Of a DNA stretch of 19,158 bases, positions 6,401 to 14,040 are shown one piece after another (the first letter of the stretch is position 1; every line of letters starts with the position of its first letter). A model generated the notes under the pieces. That model was not told the origin of the DNA. It saw nothing but the letters and a program-made list of their open reading frames with translations, and did not search any database. Position numbers and translations under genes: made by a program. Source of the stretch: Rhodobiaceae bacterium (lineage in GTDB: Bacteria > Pseudomonadota > Alphaproteobacteria > RS24); contig NYTN01000016.1 in NCBI GenBank assembly GCA_002683515.1, positions 1 to 19,158 on the forward strand, in the 5' to 3' direction.

Positions 6401-6904
6401 TTAAATATTAAACTTTTGTTTTATTTGTTCTTGGTATTCTTTTTTCATTTTAAAGCCGGCCAATACCTTTTCCGCTTGTTCCTTTGTTGCTTTCATTGTC
6501 GCATTAAATTGCGCGTCTGTAAGCCATTTTTTTGCGTCTTTTGTTTTTAGCTTTTCATCGCTTTGATTTTTAACGGCGTTTTGAACTTCATTCGCTGATG
6601 CGATTGACGTGTCAATTCCGACGCCTAAATAACCCAACGCGCGGCCCAATGCCGACGTGAAACCATTTTCAACAAATGACGTTTTGTTTATATAAGACGA
6701 ATCGCGATATTCTTGTGAATGCGCCGAAGCGATTTCAACGCCTTTGTCGTCGCAAATAACAACTTTAAAAACGCCCTCTTTGTCGTCAATATGAACCAAT
6801 GATTCTTTTATTTGCCAACCGTCAAATGTTGGTTCGCTTCTAAAATATTTTAGACGTTCGTTGACGGTGATATATTCCCGCCCTTTTATGTTTATTGTTT
6901 TCAT
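6401..6904 (-). CDS. Putative single-strand annealing protein (ERF/Sak-like)
   Basis: The 167-residue protein has a central region at about 79-110 (ENGFTSALGRALGYLGVGID, then IASANEVQNAV). This resembles the conserved xSAxGRALxxLGxG segment of ERF/Sak-type annealing proteins. The N-terminal half has beta strands (FKVVICDDKG). The C-terminal 50 residues are charged helix, as in many such proteins that bind SSB there. Its place between a regulator and an SSB-like protein, one unit upstream of a RecE-like exonuclease, fits a phage recombinase. A different DNA metabolism role is possible since no catalytic signature defines the family. Confidence 0.58.
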   Translation of the reverse strand: MKTINIKGREYITVNERLKYFRSEPTFDGWQIKESLVHIDDKEGVFKVVICDDKGVEIASAHSQEYRDSSYINKTSFVENGFTSALGRALGYLGVGIDTSIASANEVQNAVKNQSDEKLKTKDAKKWLTDAQFNATMKATKEQAEKVLAGFKMKKEYQEQIKQKFNI

Positions 6905-6925
6905 TCTATTAAATTTTAAAGGTGA

Positions 6926-7114
6926 TTAAATTTCCAGGATTTCAGAAATCGCAAAACCGGCGCCGCTTAAAATAGTGACTTCTGCAATTGTAAATGAATC
7001 CGGATTTTGTAAACGTGATTTTAATGTTGGCATTGTGCAACGTAGCATTTCGCAAACATTATAACGTTTTAAATTAAGGCGTTTTAATTCCGCTTTGAAT
7101 TTATTTTCAAACAT
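6926..7114 (-). CDS. Small helix-turn-helix regulator (Cro/CI-like)
   Basis: I place the start at 7114 (MFENKFKAELKRLNLKRYNV), giving 62 residues. The reading frame continues upstream to 7225, but that part crosses a terminator and a promoter box and looks like noise. Residues 8-42 form a likely helix-turn-helix: LKRYNVCEMLRCTMPTLKSR, where a short turn precedes a recognition helix. It is the first gene after the late-region terminator and heads the recombination unit, so it may regulate that unit or a nearby promoter. The exact DNA target is unknown. Confidence 0.65.
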   Translation of the reverse strand: MFENKFKAELKRLNLKRYNVCEMLRCTMPTLKSRLQNPDSFTIAEVTILSGAGFAISEILEI

Positions 7115-7136
7115 ATTTTTCAAATTGTGTTGGCCA

Positions 7137-7144
7137 CAAAAATA
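7137..7144 (-). promoter_or_regulatory. -7 box of a candidate promoter for the HTH/SSAP/SSB unit
   Basis: TATTTTTG matches TAnnTTTG exactly and lies about 22 bases before the ATG at 7114 and just after a terminator. No TTTG is found at the expected -33 position, only a T-run, so the promoter may be weak or depend on an activator. Confidence 0.4.
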
Positions 7145-7175
7145 AAAAATTTCTTTTAAATAAAAAAAATATTTT

Positions 7176-7214
7176 AAAAAAAAACCGCCGCAACCTAAAA
7201 ATAAATCACGACGG
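7176..7214 (-). terminator. Terminator after the tail-tip gene
   Basis: On the minus strand CCGTCGT pairs with GCGGCGG (with G-U wobbles) around a 16-base AT-rich loop, followed by nine T. It lies about 22 bases after the stop of the tail-tip gene at 7236. The large loop makes it weaker than the other terminators here. Confidence 0.6.
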
Positions 7215-7235
7215 CCGACAAACAAAGAAAATATT

Positions 7236-9839
7236 TTATTCCGTCGTTACAATAAAATCTAATGAAACGTCATCGTCATCATTTGGAATGTGTGAAGTCA
7301 CTTTGAATTCCGCGTTTTTAACATTGTACTTTAATTTATCAATGATTGCCGGTTGCGGTTCTGAAAGTACATTCGGCCAATCAAATAAAATTCTATTGTT
7401 TAGCGCCAACGGTCTGGTTTGTGTTTCACGAAATGAACCCTCGTATTGAGTAACAAAATCGCGAAAATCATTCATAATCATTTGCGAACTAATCCGGTGT
7501 AAAGATTTATAAAAATTAGTTAAACCAACGCCCGCGTTGTAATTGTCGCGCGTGCGATACCAATAAAATGTTTCAGCGTTTGGAAACATCATTCCAGTAA
7601 TTCCTGGCATTGTTACCTCATAAGGCCCCGGCCCGGCATTTACTAACGGGAAAGTTGTTAACTCTGTCCTAATATTAAACAAATAAGGAACTTTTTGTTT
7701 TTTAGTATTTGAAACCTCAATAATTGATTGACGTCGCGCAACCTCTTTAAAATTTTTGTTAAGATTGCCAACATCGTCGCCATTTCTTGAAAATGTTGTT
7801 CCACCATTTGTAAAGAATGTTTCCATAAAAGAAGCTAAAACCGCCCTTTCGGTTTGAAATGCTACATTGTCAAAATATAACGCTTTATAATCGGTGAATG
7901 ATGTCGGAACTTCTGGATTCAAAATAATTACTTTTAGTTTGCCGATTGGCGTTTTGTCGTAATTACTACCGGAACCAACCACGCCGGCCCACGGCAAACC
8001 CTTTAAATTAAATTTAATACTTTGCCAAGAATTAAAAGTTTGAACATCTTTTTTGTTTACATATGCACCACTAACCCAATTTTGATTTGTGTCATTATAA
8101 TAAACATCTGAATAATCCGCGGTTGCGCACGGATCAATTTCGAAAAAAATCTGATATCTTAAAGTAACTTTATTAGTTATAACAGTAGATTTTGACGCGT
8201 TAGCTTCAATAAAATATCCAATATTTAAACTAATACCCATAAAATCATCAAAATTAACATTAAATGCTCTTGGCGCTACAAAACCACCACCGTCAGCAAA
8301 ATATTCTTCTAAACTTTGTTTGCTTAAACCTACAACCGGATAACAATTCGGTAAACTTGTATTGCTTTCAAAACAAACAACCGTCGATGAACCGGTCGAA
8401 ACCGAATCCGAAATCCTCATTGTGTTTCTTCCTTGTTGCACCGTGTCGGTTGATGACAAACTTGCGTTTGTTCCAGTAATAATCCAACCAAATGTCCCAT
8501 ATTCAAAACCTGGATTATAATTATAATTAGCAAAATTTAATTGTGTTGATGATGCTTCTCTTACGTTTTCATTTAAAGGTTGTATAAACTCACGAACTAA
8601 ATCGTTTTTAATTGGTATTAAATTTTTGGGCGCTATTTTTAAAACGTCTTTATTATGTGTTGGCGATTGAGCCGTTGCCGTTGAATTTATGATAACAGTT
8701 TTTAAAACTTCTTTTTTCTGATTTGTTATTTGTGTTGTAATACTGTTGCGAATGCCCGTTGGGACCGTCCCGGTTGCGACAGATGTTGTAATATTGTTTT
8801 TTACATTTTGATCAAAAATATTTGAATTTTGAACAATATACCAACGTCCAAGTGATTGGAAAATCCTACAATGATACAACGTCAATAACAATTCTAATTG
8901 TGTTTTTGCGTCATATAAATCATATTGTTTTGTAAATTCAAATTTACCGGCCGGAAATGTTTTTGTAAACGGAAAAACAACTTCGCCCAAATCTTCGTCA
9001 CGTGCCGCAATATCTGTTGTAAAATATAAAGGTAAATCCAAACCTAAATTTTGCAAAATATTTGCAATTCTTGTGCTATCTAATAAACCGGTTGTCCCCG
9101 TTGGTGTTCCGCCGCTTGGGGTTTGTGCTGCCGGAACTGATGAATCATTTGTAAAAATTGGAGCGTTGAATTTTTTAAGTGTTCCCAAACCGTCAAGCGC
9201 TTTTAATGAAATTGGAAACGGAAACGGTGTCAATTTTTCTTTAAACCTATCAACAACTAAAAATCCCGTCCAATACGTATCAAAATTATAAACGTTTGAA
9301 TCGGTTATTTCGCTTTGAATACAATTTAAACTTTCAACAAATCCGCCGTCATCAATTACGCGATGACGATACGTTGTTGATAATGTTTCAAAATTTGGAA
9401 TTACATTTGAAATACATTCCGCGCTTTCATATAAACCCCCCTCAATTTCAACACGGTCAATGTAAGAATCAACCTCACTTTTTGCGTAGTTAATTTTTAC
9501 TTTATATTCTCGCTCGTCGAATTTATAAAAATCGTCATATTGAACGGAATCGGTCACCATTAAATTGAGAGTACAACTTGAACCAATTATCGGCGAATAA
9601 AAATCATCTTTTGCGTTCCATTGAATTGTGACCGGATTTCCCGCGCCTACAATAGGCAGAACATCACCCGAATAATTTTTTTTAAGAATCTGAATTTGTT
9701 TTCCGTTTCCTAAAACGTCCGAAAAATTTAATTGGTATTTTATATTATATTCTAAATCGTCACTTTGTTCAGTAGCTAAAGTAAAATTATTTTCAGAAAT
9801 AATAAAATCATTGTTTTCGGCTAAAATGTATTCAATCAT
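7236..9839 (-). CDS. Large tail-tip/baseplate protein
   Basis: This 867-residue protein directly follows the tape measure gene, the usual place for distal-tail or tail-associated proteins of siphophages. It is beta-rich with aromatic strands (DDFYKFDEREYKVKI near 100, YWTGFLVVDRFKEKL near 190, FPFPISLKALDGLG near 210). A glycine/threonine-rich linker lies around 240, and long carbohydrate-module-like sheets occur around 430-650. No enzyme motif is seen. I infer that it forms part of the tail tip or hub and may carry adhesion domains; I cannot assign it to Dit or Tal specifically. The first 25 residues contain two copies of an N-D/N-F-x-hydrophobic pattern (NDFIISE, NNFTLATE). Confidence 0.72.
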   Translation of the reverse strand: MIEYILAENNDFIISENNFTLATEQSDDLEYNIKYQLNFSDVLGNGKQIQILKKNYSGDVLPIVGAGNPVTIQWNAKDDFYSPIIGSSCTLNLMVTDSVQYDDFYKFDEREYKVKINYAKSEVDSYIDRVEIEGGLYESAECISNVIPNFETLSTTYRHRVIDDGGFVESLNCIQSEITDSNVYNFDTYWTGFLVVDRFKEKLTPFPFPISLKALDGLGTLKKFNAPIFTNDSSVPAAQTPSGGTPTGTTGLLDSTRIANILQNLGLDLPLYFTTDIAARDEDLGEVVFPFTKTFPAGKFEFTKQYDLYDAKTQLELLLTLYHCRIFQSLGRWYIVQNSNIFDQNVKNNITTSVATGTVPTGIRNSITTQITNQKKEVLKTVIINSTATAQSPTHNKDVLKIAPKNLIPIKNDLVREFIQPLNENVREASSTQLNFANYNYNPGFEYGTFGWIITGTNASLSSTDTVQQGRNTMRISDSVSTGSSTVVCFESNTSLPNCYPVVGLSKQSLEEYFADGGGFVAPRAFNVNFDDFMGISLNIGYFIEANASKSTVITNKVTLRYQIFFEIDPCATADYSDVYYNDTNQNWVSGAYVNKKDVQTFNSWQSIKFNLKGLPWAGVVGSGSNYDKTPIGKLKVIILNPEVPTSFTDYKALYFDNVAFQTERAVLASFMETFFTNGGTTFSRNGDDVGNLNKNFKEVARRQSIIEVSNTKKQKVPYLFNIRTELTTFPLVNAGPGPYEVTMPGITGMMFPNAETFYWYRTRDNYNAGVGLTNFYKSLHRISSQMIMNDFRDFVTQYEGSFRETQTRPLALNNRILFDWPNVLSEPQPAIIDKLKYNVKNAEFKVTSHIPNDDDDVSLDFIVTTE

Positions 9840-9851
9840 TTTTTTTGTATT

Positions 9852-12377
9852 TTAAAATAAACGATCGGCGGTTTCATTCGCGCGTTCAATCGCGATTAAT
9901 AAATCTTGGCCCTCTAATCGTATTTGACCGCCAACATTTATATTTTGACCGCCGCCACCAATCATTGATTGTAATTTATTAAGTGGCGCAATGACTTCTG
10001 GATTTTGTCGCGCACCTGGATATTCACCAACTAATCCCATTGTGGGGCCGCTAACAATACCACCGTTGGCGAATGCGGTTGCACCGCCGCCGCTTCCTAT
10101 TTTTCCGGCTTGCGATTTTGCAAATGAACCCAATGCAACCAATGCAATACCGGCCGCAATAGCAACCGCCGGATTTAATGACTTTAAAGCAATTTTAATT
10201 TTTTCAACCCCAATTCCAATTGCGATTGCAAGTTTTCCCATTTGAACCGCCATTGTTCCAATAGTTGTCAAAACAACTTTTGCAAGTTTTTTCGATAAAT
10301 TACCGCCGCCCGAAATAGCTTGTCCCAATGCTTCACCGATTCCGGTTGCTAATTGATTTAAACCACCCGTGATAATGTTTCCAATTTCATTGTTAAACAT
10401 TGCGGCGTTTTCCATTGCAATGGCTTGTTGTTCGGCCAAAACCATTTGTTGTTCACTCATTGCCGCCGGGATTCCCGCCGTGTCGGCTTTTATTGCGTTT
10501 GTGATTGGTGTCATAATACCGCCAGATTCGAGCGTTGAAACACCTGAAACCGTTCCACGTCCTTGACCACCTAAACCACCACCACCGACGGACGTTGTTG
10601 TTGTTCCGCCACCGCCACCGGCTGCCGCTTGTCCGCCACCGTCACCGGCTGAAACAACCGCCACCGGAACCACAATTGGCGCAATTTGTTTTTGCTCTAA
10701 TGCTTCGTTAAAATTATCAACAACGCTCGAGCCTAATGTTTTGGCATCGGTTTTAATTTTATTAAAGGCGTTCAACATATTGTCTTTTATGCCTTTTGAA
10801 GCGCTAATAAAACCGGCTTTTATTTTTTCCGCGTCGAACGTAAAAATTCCCATTATAATATCACCAACGCCGCCCAATATTGAAACAATATTTTTGCCGG
10901 CCGTTTTTAATATTGTGACCAATGTTGAAAAAACAAATTTTCCAACCGCAACCAAATTTTTAAATTGCATTATAATCGCGTCCACCGCTAATTGTATTGG
11001 CAACGAATTATTATATAAATCAATAAAATAATTTCCGATTTTTATTAATGCGGCTTTTATGCCAGACCAATTTTTATAAATAACAACGCCAACTGCGGTC
11101 AATGCAGCGACAACCAATCCAATAGGCCCGGTCATTAAAGTCAATGCTGCACCAATTGCGGGCGCCATTGTTAAAAGTGTTCCAATTATAGCAATAACTG
11201 GCCCCAAAGCCGCGACAACGCCACCAAATACAACAATCATTTTTTTAACTGTTGGGGATAATGCGTTAAATTTTTCCGATAAATTAGTCATAAACGCGCC
11301 AATCTTTTGAATTGCCGGCGCAACCGTTACCAAGATTGTTTGACCTATTGACAACAACGACGTTTTCATTGCGTTCAAACCTTGCGTCACTTTAAATGAC
11401 GCCGTTTGTGATGTTTTATTAAACGCTTCGTCTGTCGCGCCCATTGTGTTGCCTAAAGCATCAAATATTTTAATATTATCCGCAGCACCTTTTCCGGTTA
11501 AATCTAAAACCCCTTTTAACGCCCGAATGTTTGGAAATATTGCCGTGGCGTCCATTCCGGTTTGTTCTAAACGTGCCGACAAATCCATTAATGTAGGCAT
11601 TAAACCCCTTTCGGCTAATGATTGAGAAATTTCTTGTTGCGAAGTCCCCAACGCCAACATTGCTTCGGCGCTTTGTTCTGTTGGTTTTTTTATCGACGCT
11701 AAAATTGCGGTCAATTGTGTGGCGCCATTTGCCGCGTTTGTTCCCGTTCGGGACATTGCAGCCAATGCCGCGCCGACTTCGTCAAATCCAACGCCCATAT
11801 TTGAAGCGATCGGAATGACGCCACCCATTGCGCCGGCTAATTCAGATGCTTCCAATTTTCCCTCACGAACCGCAGCAACCAAAATATCAGTTGCACCGGT
11901 TGCGTTCAAATTTTCAACCCCATACGCATTCATTGCGGACGTTGCTAAATCGGCAATTGTTTTTGTTTCACCCAATCCAACCGCGGCGGCCTTTAAAGAC
12001 GCGCTCAATGTGTCGGTTGCGTCGGCACCTCTTAAACCGGCGGACGTTATAAAAAACAACGCTTCGGCGGCTTCGTTTGCACTTCGCCCGGTATCAACGG
12101 CCATTTTTTTGGCCGCTTCGCCCATTTCTTTAACTTTGTCGCCGGCAATACCGACCAATGATTCGATTTGTGACATTGATTTGTCAAAGTCAAAAGCCAT
12201 TTTTGTAGCAGCAGCACCCGCAGCAACTAAAGGCAACGTCAAACGTGTGGACATTGATTTTCCAACGCTTTGCATTTTCGAACCAAAAGATTGTAATTTT
12301 GAACTCGCAGAACTTAAAGCAGATTTTAATTTCGACGAATCGCCGGTGATATTTAATTTTAAATTTGATTCGGCCAT
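9852..12377 (-). CDS. Tail tape measure protein (TP901 family)
   Basis: The 841-residue protein has the TP901-type core at about residues 65-345: MSQIESLVGIAG, ALFFITSAGLRGADA, GVIPIASNMGVGFDEVGAAL, TQLTAILASIKKPT. Hydrophobic segments lie at about 380-435 and again near 690-760, and between them is a glycine/threonine-rich hinge near 560-600. The C-terminus carries GEYPGARQNPEVIAPLNKL, a pattern common at the end of these proteins. Tape measure proteins span the tail lumen, set its length and help deliver DNA. At about 1.5 angstrom per residue the tail would be near 125 nm, which is an inference from the usual ratio. It follows the G/GT chaperones as expected, with a terminator and promoter-like box before it. 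Confidence 0.95.
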   Translation of the reverse strand: MAESNLKLNITGDSSKLKSALSSASSKLQSFGSKMQSVGKSMSTRLTLPLVAAGAAATKMAFDFDKSMSQIESLVGIAGDKVKEMGEAAKKMAVDTGRSANEAAEALFFITSAGLRGADATDTLSASLKAAAVGLGETKTIADLATSAMNAYGVENLNATGATDILVAAVREGKLEASELAGAMGGVIPIASNMGVGFDEVGAALAAMSRTGTNAANGATQLTAILASIKKPTEQSAEAMLALGTSQQEISQSLAERGLMPTLMDLSARLEQTGMDATAIFPNIRALKGVLDLTGKGAADNIKIFDALGNTMGATDEAFNKTSQTASFKVTQGLNAMKTSLLSIGQTILVTVAPAIQKIGAFMTNLSEKFNALSPTVKKMIVVFGGVVAALGPVIAIIGTLLTMAPAIGAALTLMTGPIGLVVAALTAVGVVIYKNWSGIKAALIKIGNYFIDLYNNSLPIQLAVDAIIMQFKNLVAVGKFVFSTLVTILKTAGKNIVSILGGVGDIIMGIFTFDAEKIKAGFISASKGIKDNMLNAFNKIKTDAKTLGSSVVDNFNEALEQKQIAPIVVPVAVVSAGDGGGQAAAGGGGGTTTTSVGGGGLGGQGRGTVSGVSTLESGGIMTPITNAIKADTAGIPAAMSEQQMVLAEQQAIAMENAAMFNNEIGNIITGGLNQLATGIGEALGQAISGGGNLSKKLAKVVLTTIGTMAVQMGKLAIAIGIGVEKIKIALKSLNPAVAIAAGIALVALGSFAKSQAGKIGSGGGATAFANGGIVSGPTMGLVGEYPGARQNPEVIAPLNKLQSMIGGGGQNINVGGQIRLEGQDLLIAIERANETADRLF

Positions 12378-12394
12378 AAAGGAAATATTTTAAA

Positions 12395-12428
12395 CAAAAA
12401 TACAAAAAAAAAGACGCTTTTATTTCAA
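12395..12428 (-). promoter_or_regulatory. Candidate promoter before the tape measure gene
   Basis: TATTTTTG (12395-12402) is an exact TAnnTTTG box within the shared 13-mer TTTTGTATTTTTG, 18 bases before the tape measure ATG. A TTG lies 23 bases upstream (12426-12428), at the long end of accepted spacing. The site overlaps the terminator that closes the chaperone genes. Confidence 0.4.
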
Positions 12429-12437
12429 CGCCTTTTT
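12404..12437 (-). terminator. Terminator overlapping the end of the GT frame
   Basis: The minus strand reads AAAAGGCGTT, a short loop, AAGCGTCTTTT and then more T. The stem has about ten pairs, two of them G-U wobbles that hold only in minus-strand RNA. The stop codon of the GT frame (12420-12422) lies in the loop, so ribosomes ending there would open the hairpin. Confidence 0.65.
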
Positions 12438-13126
12438 ATTATTCATTTGTTTTGCTTTTAATTCAAACGCTTCCATTTGTTCGCGTGTTGATTTTGGTTT
12501 GGCGCGCTCAACTTGACGTTTTTTGTCAACCGGCAATTCAAACAATTGTTCCGGTTTCAACATTTGCGATTTCTTTTGACATTGGACATTGTGAATCATT
12601 GCGGCTAAATACCGCGTTTGTTCCCATTGCAAATTTATGTTGTTGTGATAGTGTTCGGCGATTAATCCGTTTTCACGCCACGTTTGCCGCCAAAAATCGT
12701 TTGGTTTTATGCCAATCAAACCGATATAATAATCGGTTAAAGTTTCAAAATTTACTTTTTTGACGGCTTCACCTTTCCCGGCTTTTCCATTTCGGCGTTT
12801 AACGAGTTGCCCAAAATTTTGGATTGCAACATTGCGTTCACAATGTCGTTGATTGTTTCCGCTTCCAAATCGTCCAACCAAGCGCCGACGGTAAAAATAT
12901 TATAATCAACGTCGTTTCCGTTTTCCTGGTCGTTTGCTAATATCGCGGAATAAATAAGCGCCCGCAATCCTTTTAATGAAATACCGTTTTGAAAAACGTT
13001 TCCGATGTCTTGAAGTGAAATTCCCATTTGTTCCGTGAATTCGGACCAAAAATTCATTGAAAAATGAAGTGTTCGTTTTTTGCCACCGACATTGATGTCA
13101 ATGTAGCCTTTTTGTTTGTTTGCCAT
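12420..13126 (-). CDS. Tail assembly chaperone GT, made by -1 frameshift (235 aa)
   Basis: The product would be the 124 residues of the G protein, then after a -1 shift at 12755-12761 another 111 residues starting VNFETLTDYYIGLIG and ending NNKKALK. The T part contains DFWRQTW and an EQTRYLAAMIHN helix, and a lysine-rich C-terminus. This G/GT pair just before the tape measure gene is the hallmark of siphophage tail assembly. GT binds the tape measure protein and tail tube subunits and is not in the virion. The same -1 frame is open back to an ATG at 12881, but no separate start signal is seen there and its upstream residues do not look like protein. The shift itself is inferred, not observed. 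Confidence 0.85.
12752..13126 (-). CDS. Tail assembly chaperone G (124 aa)
   Basis: The protein starts MANKQKGYIDINVGGKKRTLHFSMN and has a helical body (FWSEFTEQMGISLQDIG, LRALIYSAILAND, FTVGAWLDDLEAETIN), typical of G-type chaperones with a short N-terminal beta hairpin. The frame ends just after the slippery run, at SKK followed by TAA, so most ribosomes stop here and a minority go on to GT. It lies between the major tail protein and the tape measure gene, which supports the role more strongly than the sequence alone. Confidence 0.85.
   Translation of the reverse strand: MANKQKGYIDINVGGKKRTLHFSMNFWSEFTEQMGISLQDIGNVFQNGISLKGLRALIYSAILANDQENGNDVDYNIFTVGAWLDDLEAETINDIVNAMLQSKILGNSLNAEMEKPGKVKPSKK
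12755..12761 (-). other. -1 programmed ribosomal frameshift site A_AAA_AAG
   Basis: In the G frame the end reads TCA AAA AAG TAA, giving the heptamer A AAA AAG, the same as the dnaX site of E. coli, directly before the stop. Slipping back one base gives TCA AAA AAA GTA and joins the open T frame. Seven or more bases upstream lies GGGAAAGGTGAAG, which resembles the upstream Shine-Dalgarno-like stimulator of dnaX. Confidence 0.85.
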
Positions 13127-13153
13127 TTTTGTTGTTGTTTGTCGTTAATAAAT

Positions 13154-13187
13154 AAAAAAGCCACCGCCAAAAATATGACGGCGGCCG
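13154..13187 (-). terminator. Strong terminator after the major tail protein gene
   Basis: The minus strand reads GCCGCCGTC, loop ATATTTTT, GGCGGTGGC, then six T. All nine pairs form in minus-strand RNA if two G-U wobbles are allowed. It starts about 22 bases after the stop of the major tail gene and ends 27 bases before the G start. It probably keeps tail tube mRNA in excess over chaperone mRNA. Confidence 0.85.
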
Positions 13188-13208
13188 AAAATAATAAACT
13201 TTTAATTT

Positions 13209-13616
13209 TTAGTTTGTGGACTTCGTAATTGCTCCAGTTATTGTTATTGATCCTGAATATGTTACGGCCGCTTCCATTTCGCCCGCCATTTCAACAGATG
13301 TTAAAAATCCCTCTGCGGTATATATAGCGTCGCCACTTTCTGTTGTTCCAAATACACAAGTTAATTGCGTTCGTGCCAATAAAAAATCGGCCATTTCAAT
13401 CGCGTTTGACGTATCATCGTAAGCCACAAGACCCTCGAATGATATTTCGCCGCCTTTAACTCCGGCGATGTATTCTGAAAACCCGGCGGAATCTTTTGTT
13501 GTCGCTTCCGGCGTGTCCATTGATAATGAAAGCGAACAAGATGTCGTGTGTCCGACTGTTGCTCCCTCAATTTTTAATAATAAGTTTGTCCCGTTAAAAA
13601 CTCCCGTTGTTGCCAT
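13209..13616 (-). CDS. Major tail (tube) protein
   Basis: This 135-residue beta-rich protein has the pattern of TP901-1-type major tail proteins: NGTNLLLKIEGATVGHTTSCSL at the N-terminus (strand, turn, strand), then TKDSAGFSEYIAGVKGGEISFEG, LLARTQLTCVFGT, and the C-terminal ...AAVTYSGSITITGAI. Copies of this protein stack as hexameric rings to form the tail tube. Its position directly before G/GT and the tape measure gene is the normal siphophage order. A strong terminator follows it, in line with its need for high expression. At 135 residues it is at the short end for the family. Confidence 0.87.
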   Translation of the reverse strand: MATTGVFNGTNLLLKIEGATVGHTTSCSLSLSMDTPEATTKDSAGFSEYIAGVKGGEISFEGLVAYDDTSNAIEMADFLLARTQLTCVFGTTESGDAIYTAEGFLTSVEMAGEMEAAVTYSGSITITGAITKSTN

Positions 13617-13648
13617 TTATTTATTTTTTAAGTTTATTAAATTTTTTG

Positions 13649-13656
13649 TAAATATA
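13649..13656 (-). promoter_or_regulatory. Promoter-like box before the major tail gene
   Basis: TATATTTA differs from TAnnTTTG at the last base and lies 33 bases before the ATG at 13616 in the only gap of this part (13617-13673). No TTTG is found at the right distance upstream, so support is weak. Confidence 0.25.
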
Positions 13657-13673
13657 CGAAATATTTATTTTAA

Positions 13674-14030
13674 TTATTTGATGTATTTAACGCCCATAAA
13701 TTCGTGAACGCCCTCATTTTCCAAAATGATTTCATAATCGGCCCATAAATCCAAAGTTAAATCGCCCTCAATTTCTGTTTCCTCATTAACCGGACGGATT
13801 GAATCGCGCCAAAGTACGTCAACGGAATATTTTTTCGCAAATTCTGGCGCTTGGATTTCTTCGCCTTGATCATTATATTCGCCGTCAATAATGCAAATAA
13901 AACCTAACTTTACAATTGTATTTTTATGCGTTGGTTGTTCGTTTCCGTCGTCATCAATTTGATGTGGCAATTTTTTTATGTATTCGTTAGCTTTTTTTTC
14001 GCTTGGAAATTCGTATTTTTTAACAATCAT
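13674..14030 (-). CDS. Hypothetical acidic protein (118 aa)
   Basis: This 118-residue protein begins MIVKKYEFPSEKKANEYIKKL and is rich in aspartate and glutamate, with strands such as NTIVKLGFICIIDGEY and YSVDVLWRD. The C-terminus reads HEFMGVKYIK. I do not recognise a family. It lies ten bases after the spike-like gene and just before the major tail gene, so a virion or tail-completion role is possible but unproven. Confidence 0.75.
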   Translation of the reverse strand: MIVKKYEFPSEKKANEYIKKLPHQIDDDGNEQPTHKNTIVKLGFICIIDGEYNDQGEEIQAPEFAKKYSVDVLWRDSIRPVNEETEIEGDLTLDLWADYEIILENEGVHEFMGVKYIK

Positions 14031-14040
14031 TTTTTTTATT

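Noticed and set aside
6926..7225. 99-residue version of the helix-turn-helix protein starting at 7225
   Set aside because: The extra N-terminal part crosses the terminator stem and the promoter box and is a phenylalanine-rich noise sequence. The ATG at 7114 gives a normal Cro-like size.
8814..8821. Exact TATTTTTG box inside the tail-tip gene
   Set aside because: It lies deep in a coding region, lacks the extended 13-mer and has no gene start nearby; a chance match in AT-rich DNA.
11719..12393. Long plus-strand open frame of 224 codons opposite the tape measure gene
   Set aside because: It is the antisense of a well-supported TP901-type tape measure protein, is full of alanine/proline from the reverse reading of its codons, and has no promoter or family match.
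12190..12405. 71-residue minus-strand ORF near the tape measure start
   Set aside because: It is out of frame within the tape measure N-terminus, with a cysteine/phenylalanine-rich sequence unlike a real protein.
12420..12881. Independent 153-residue gene starting at 12881
   Set aside because: Residues 1-42 overlap the G gene out of frame and look random. The useful part begins at the slippery site and is explained by frameshifting.
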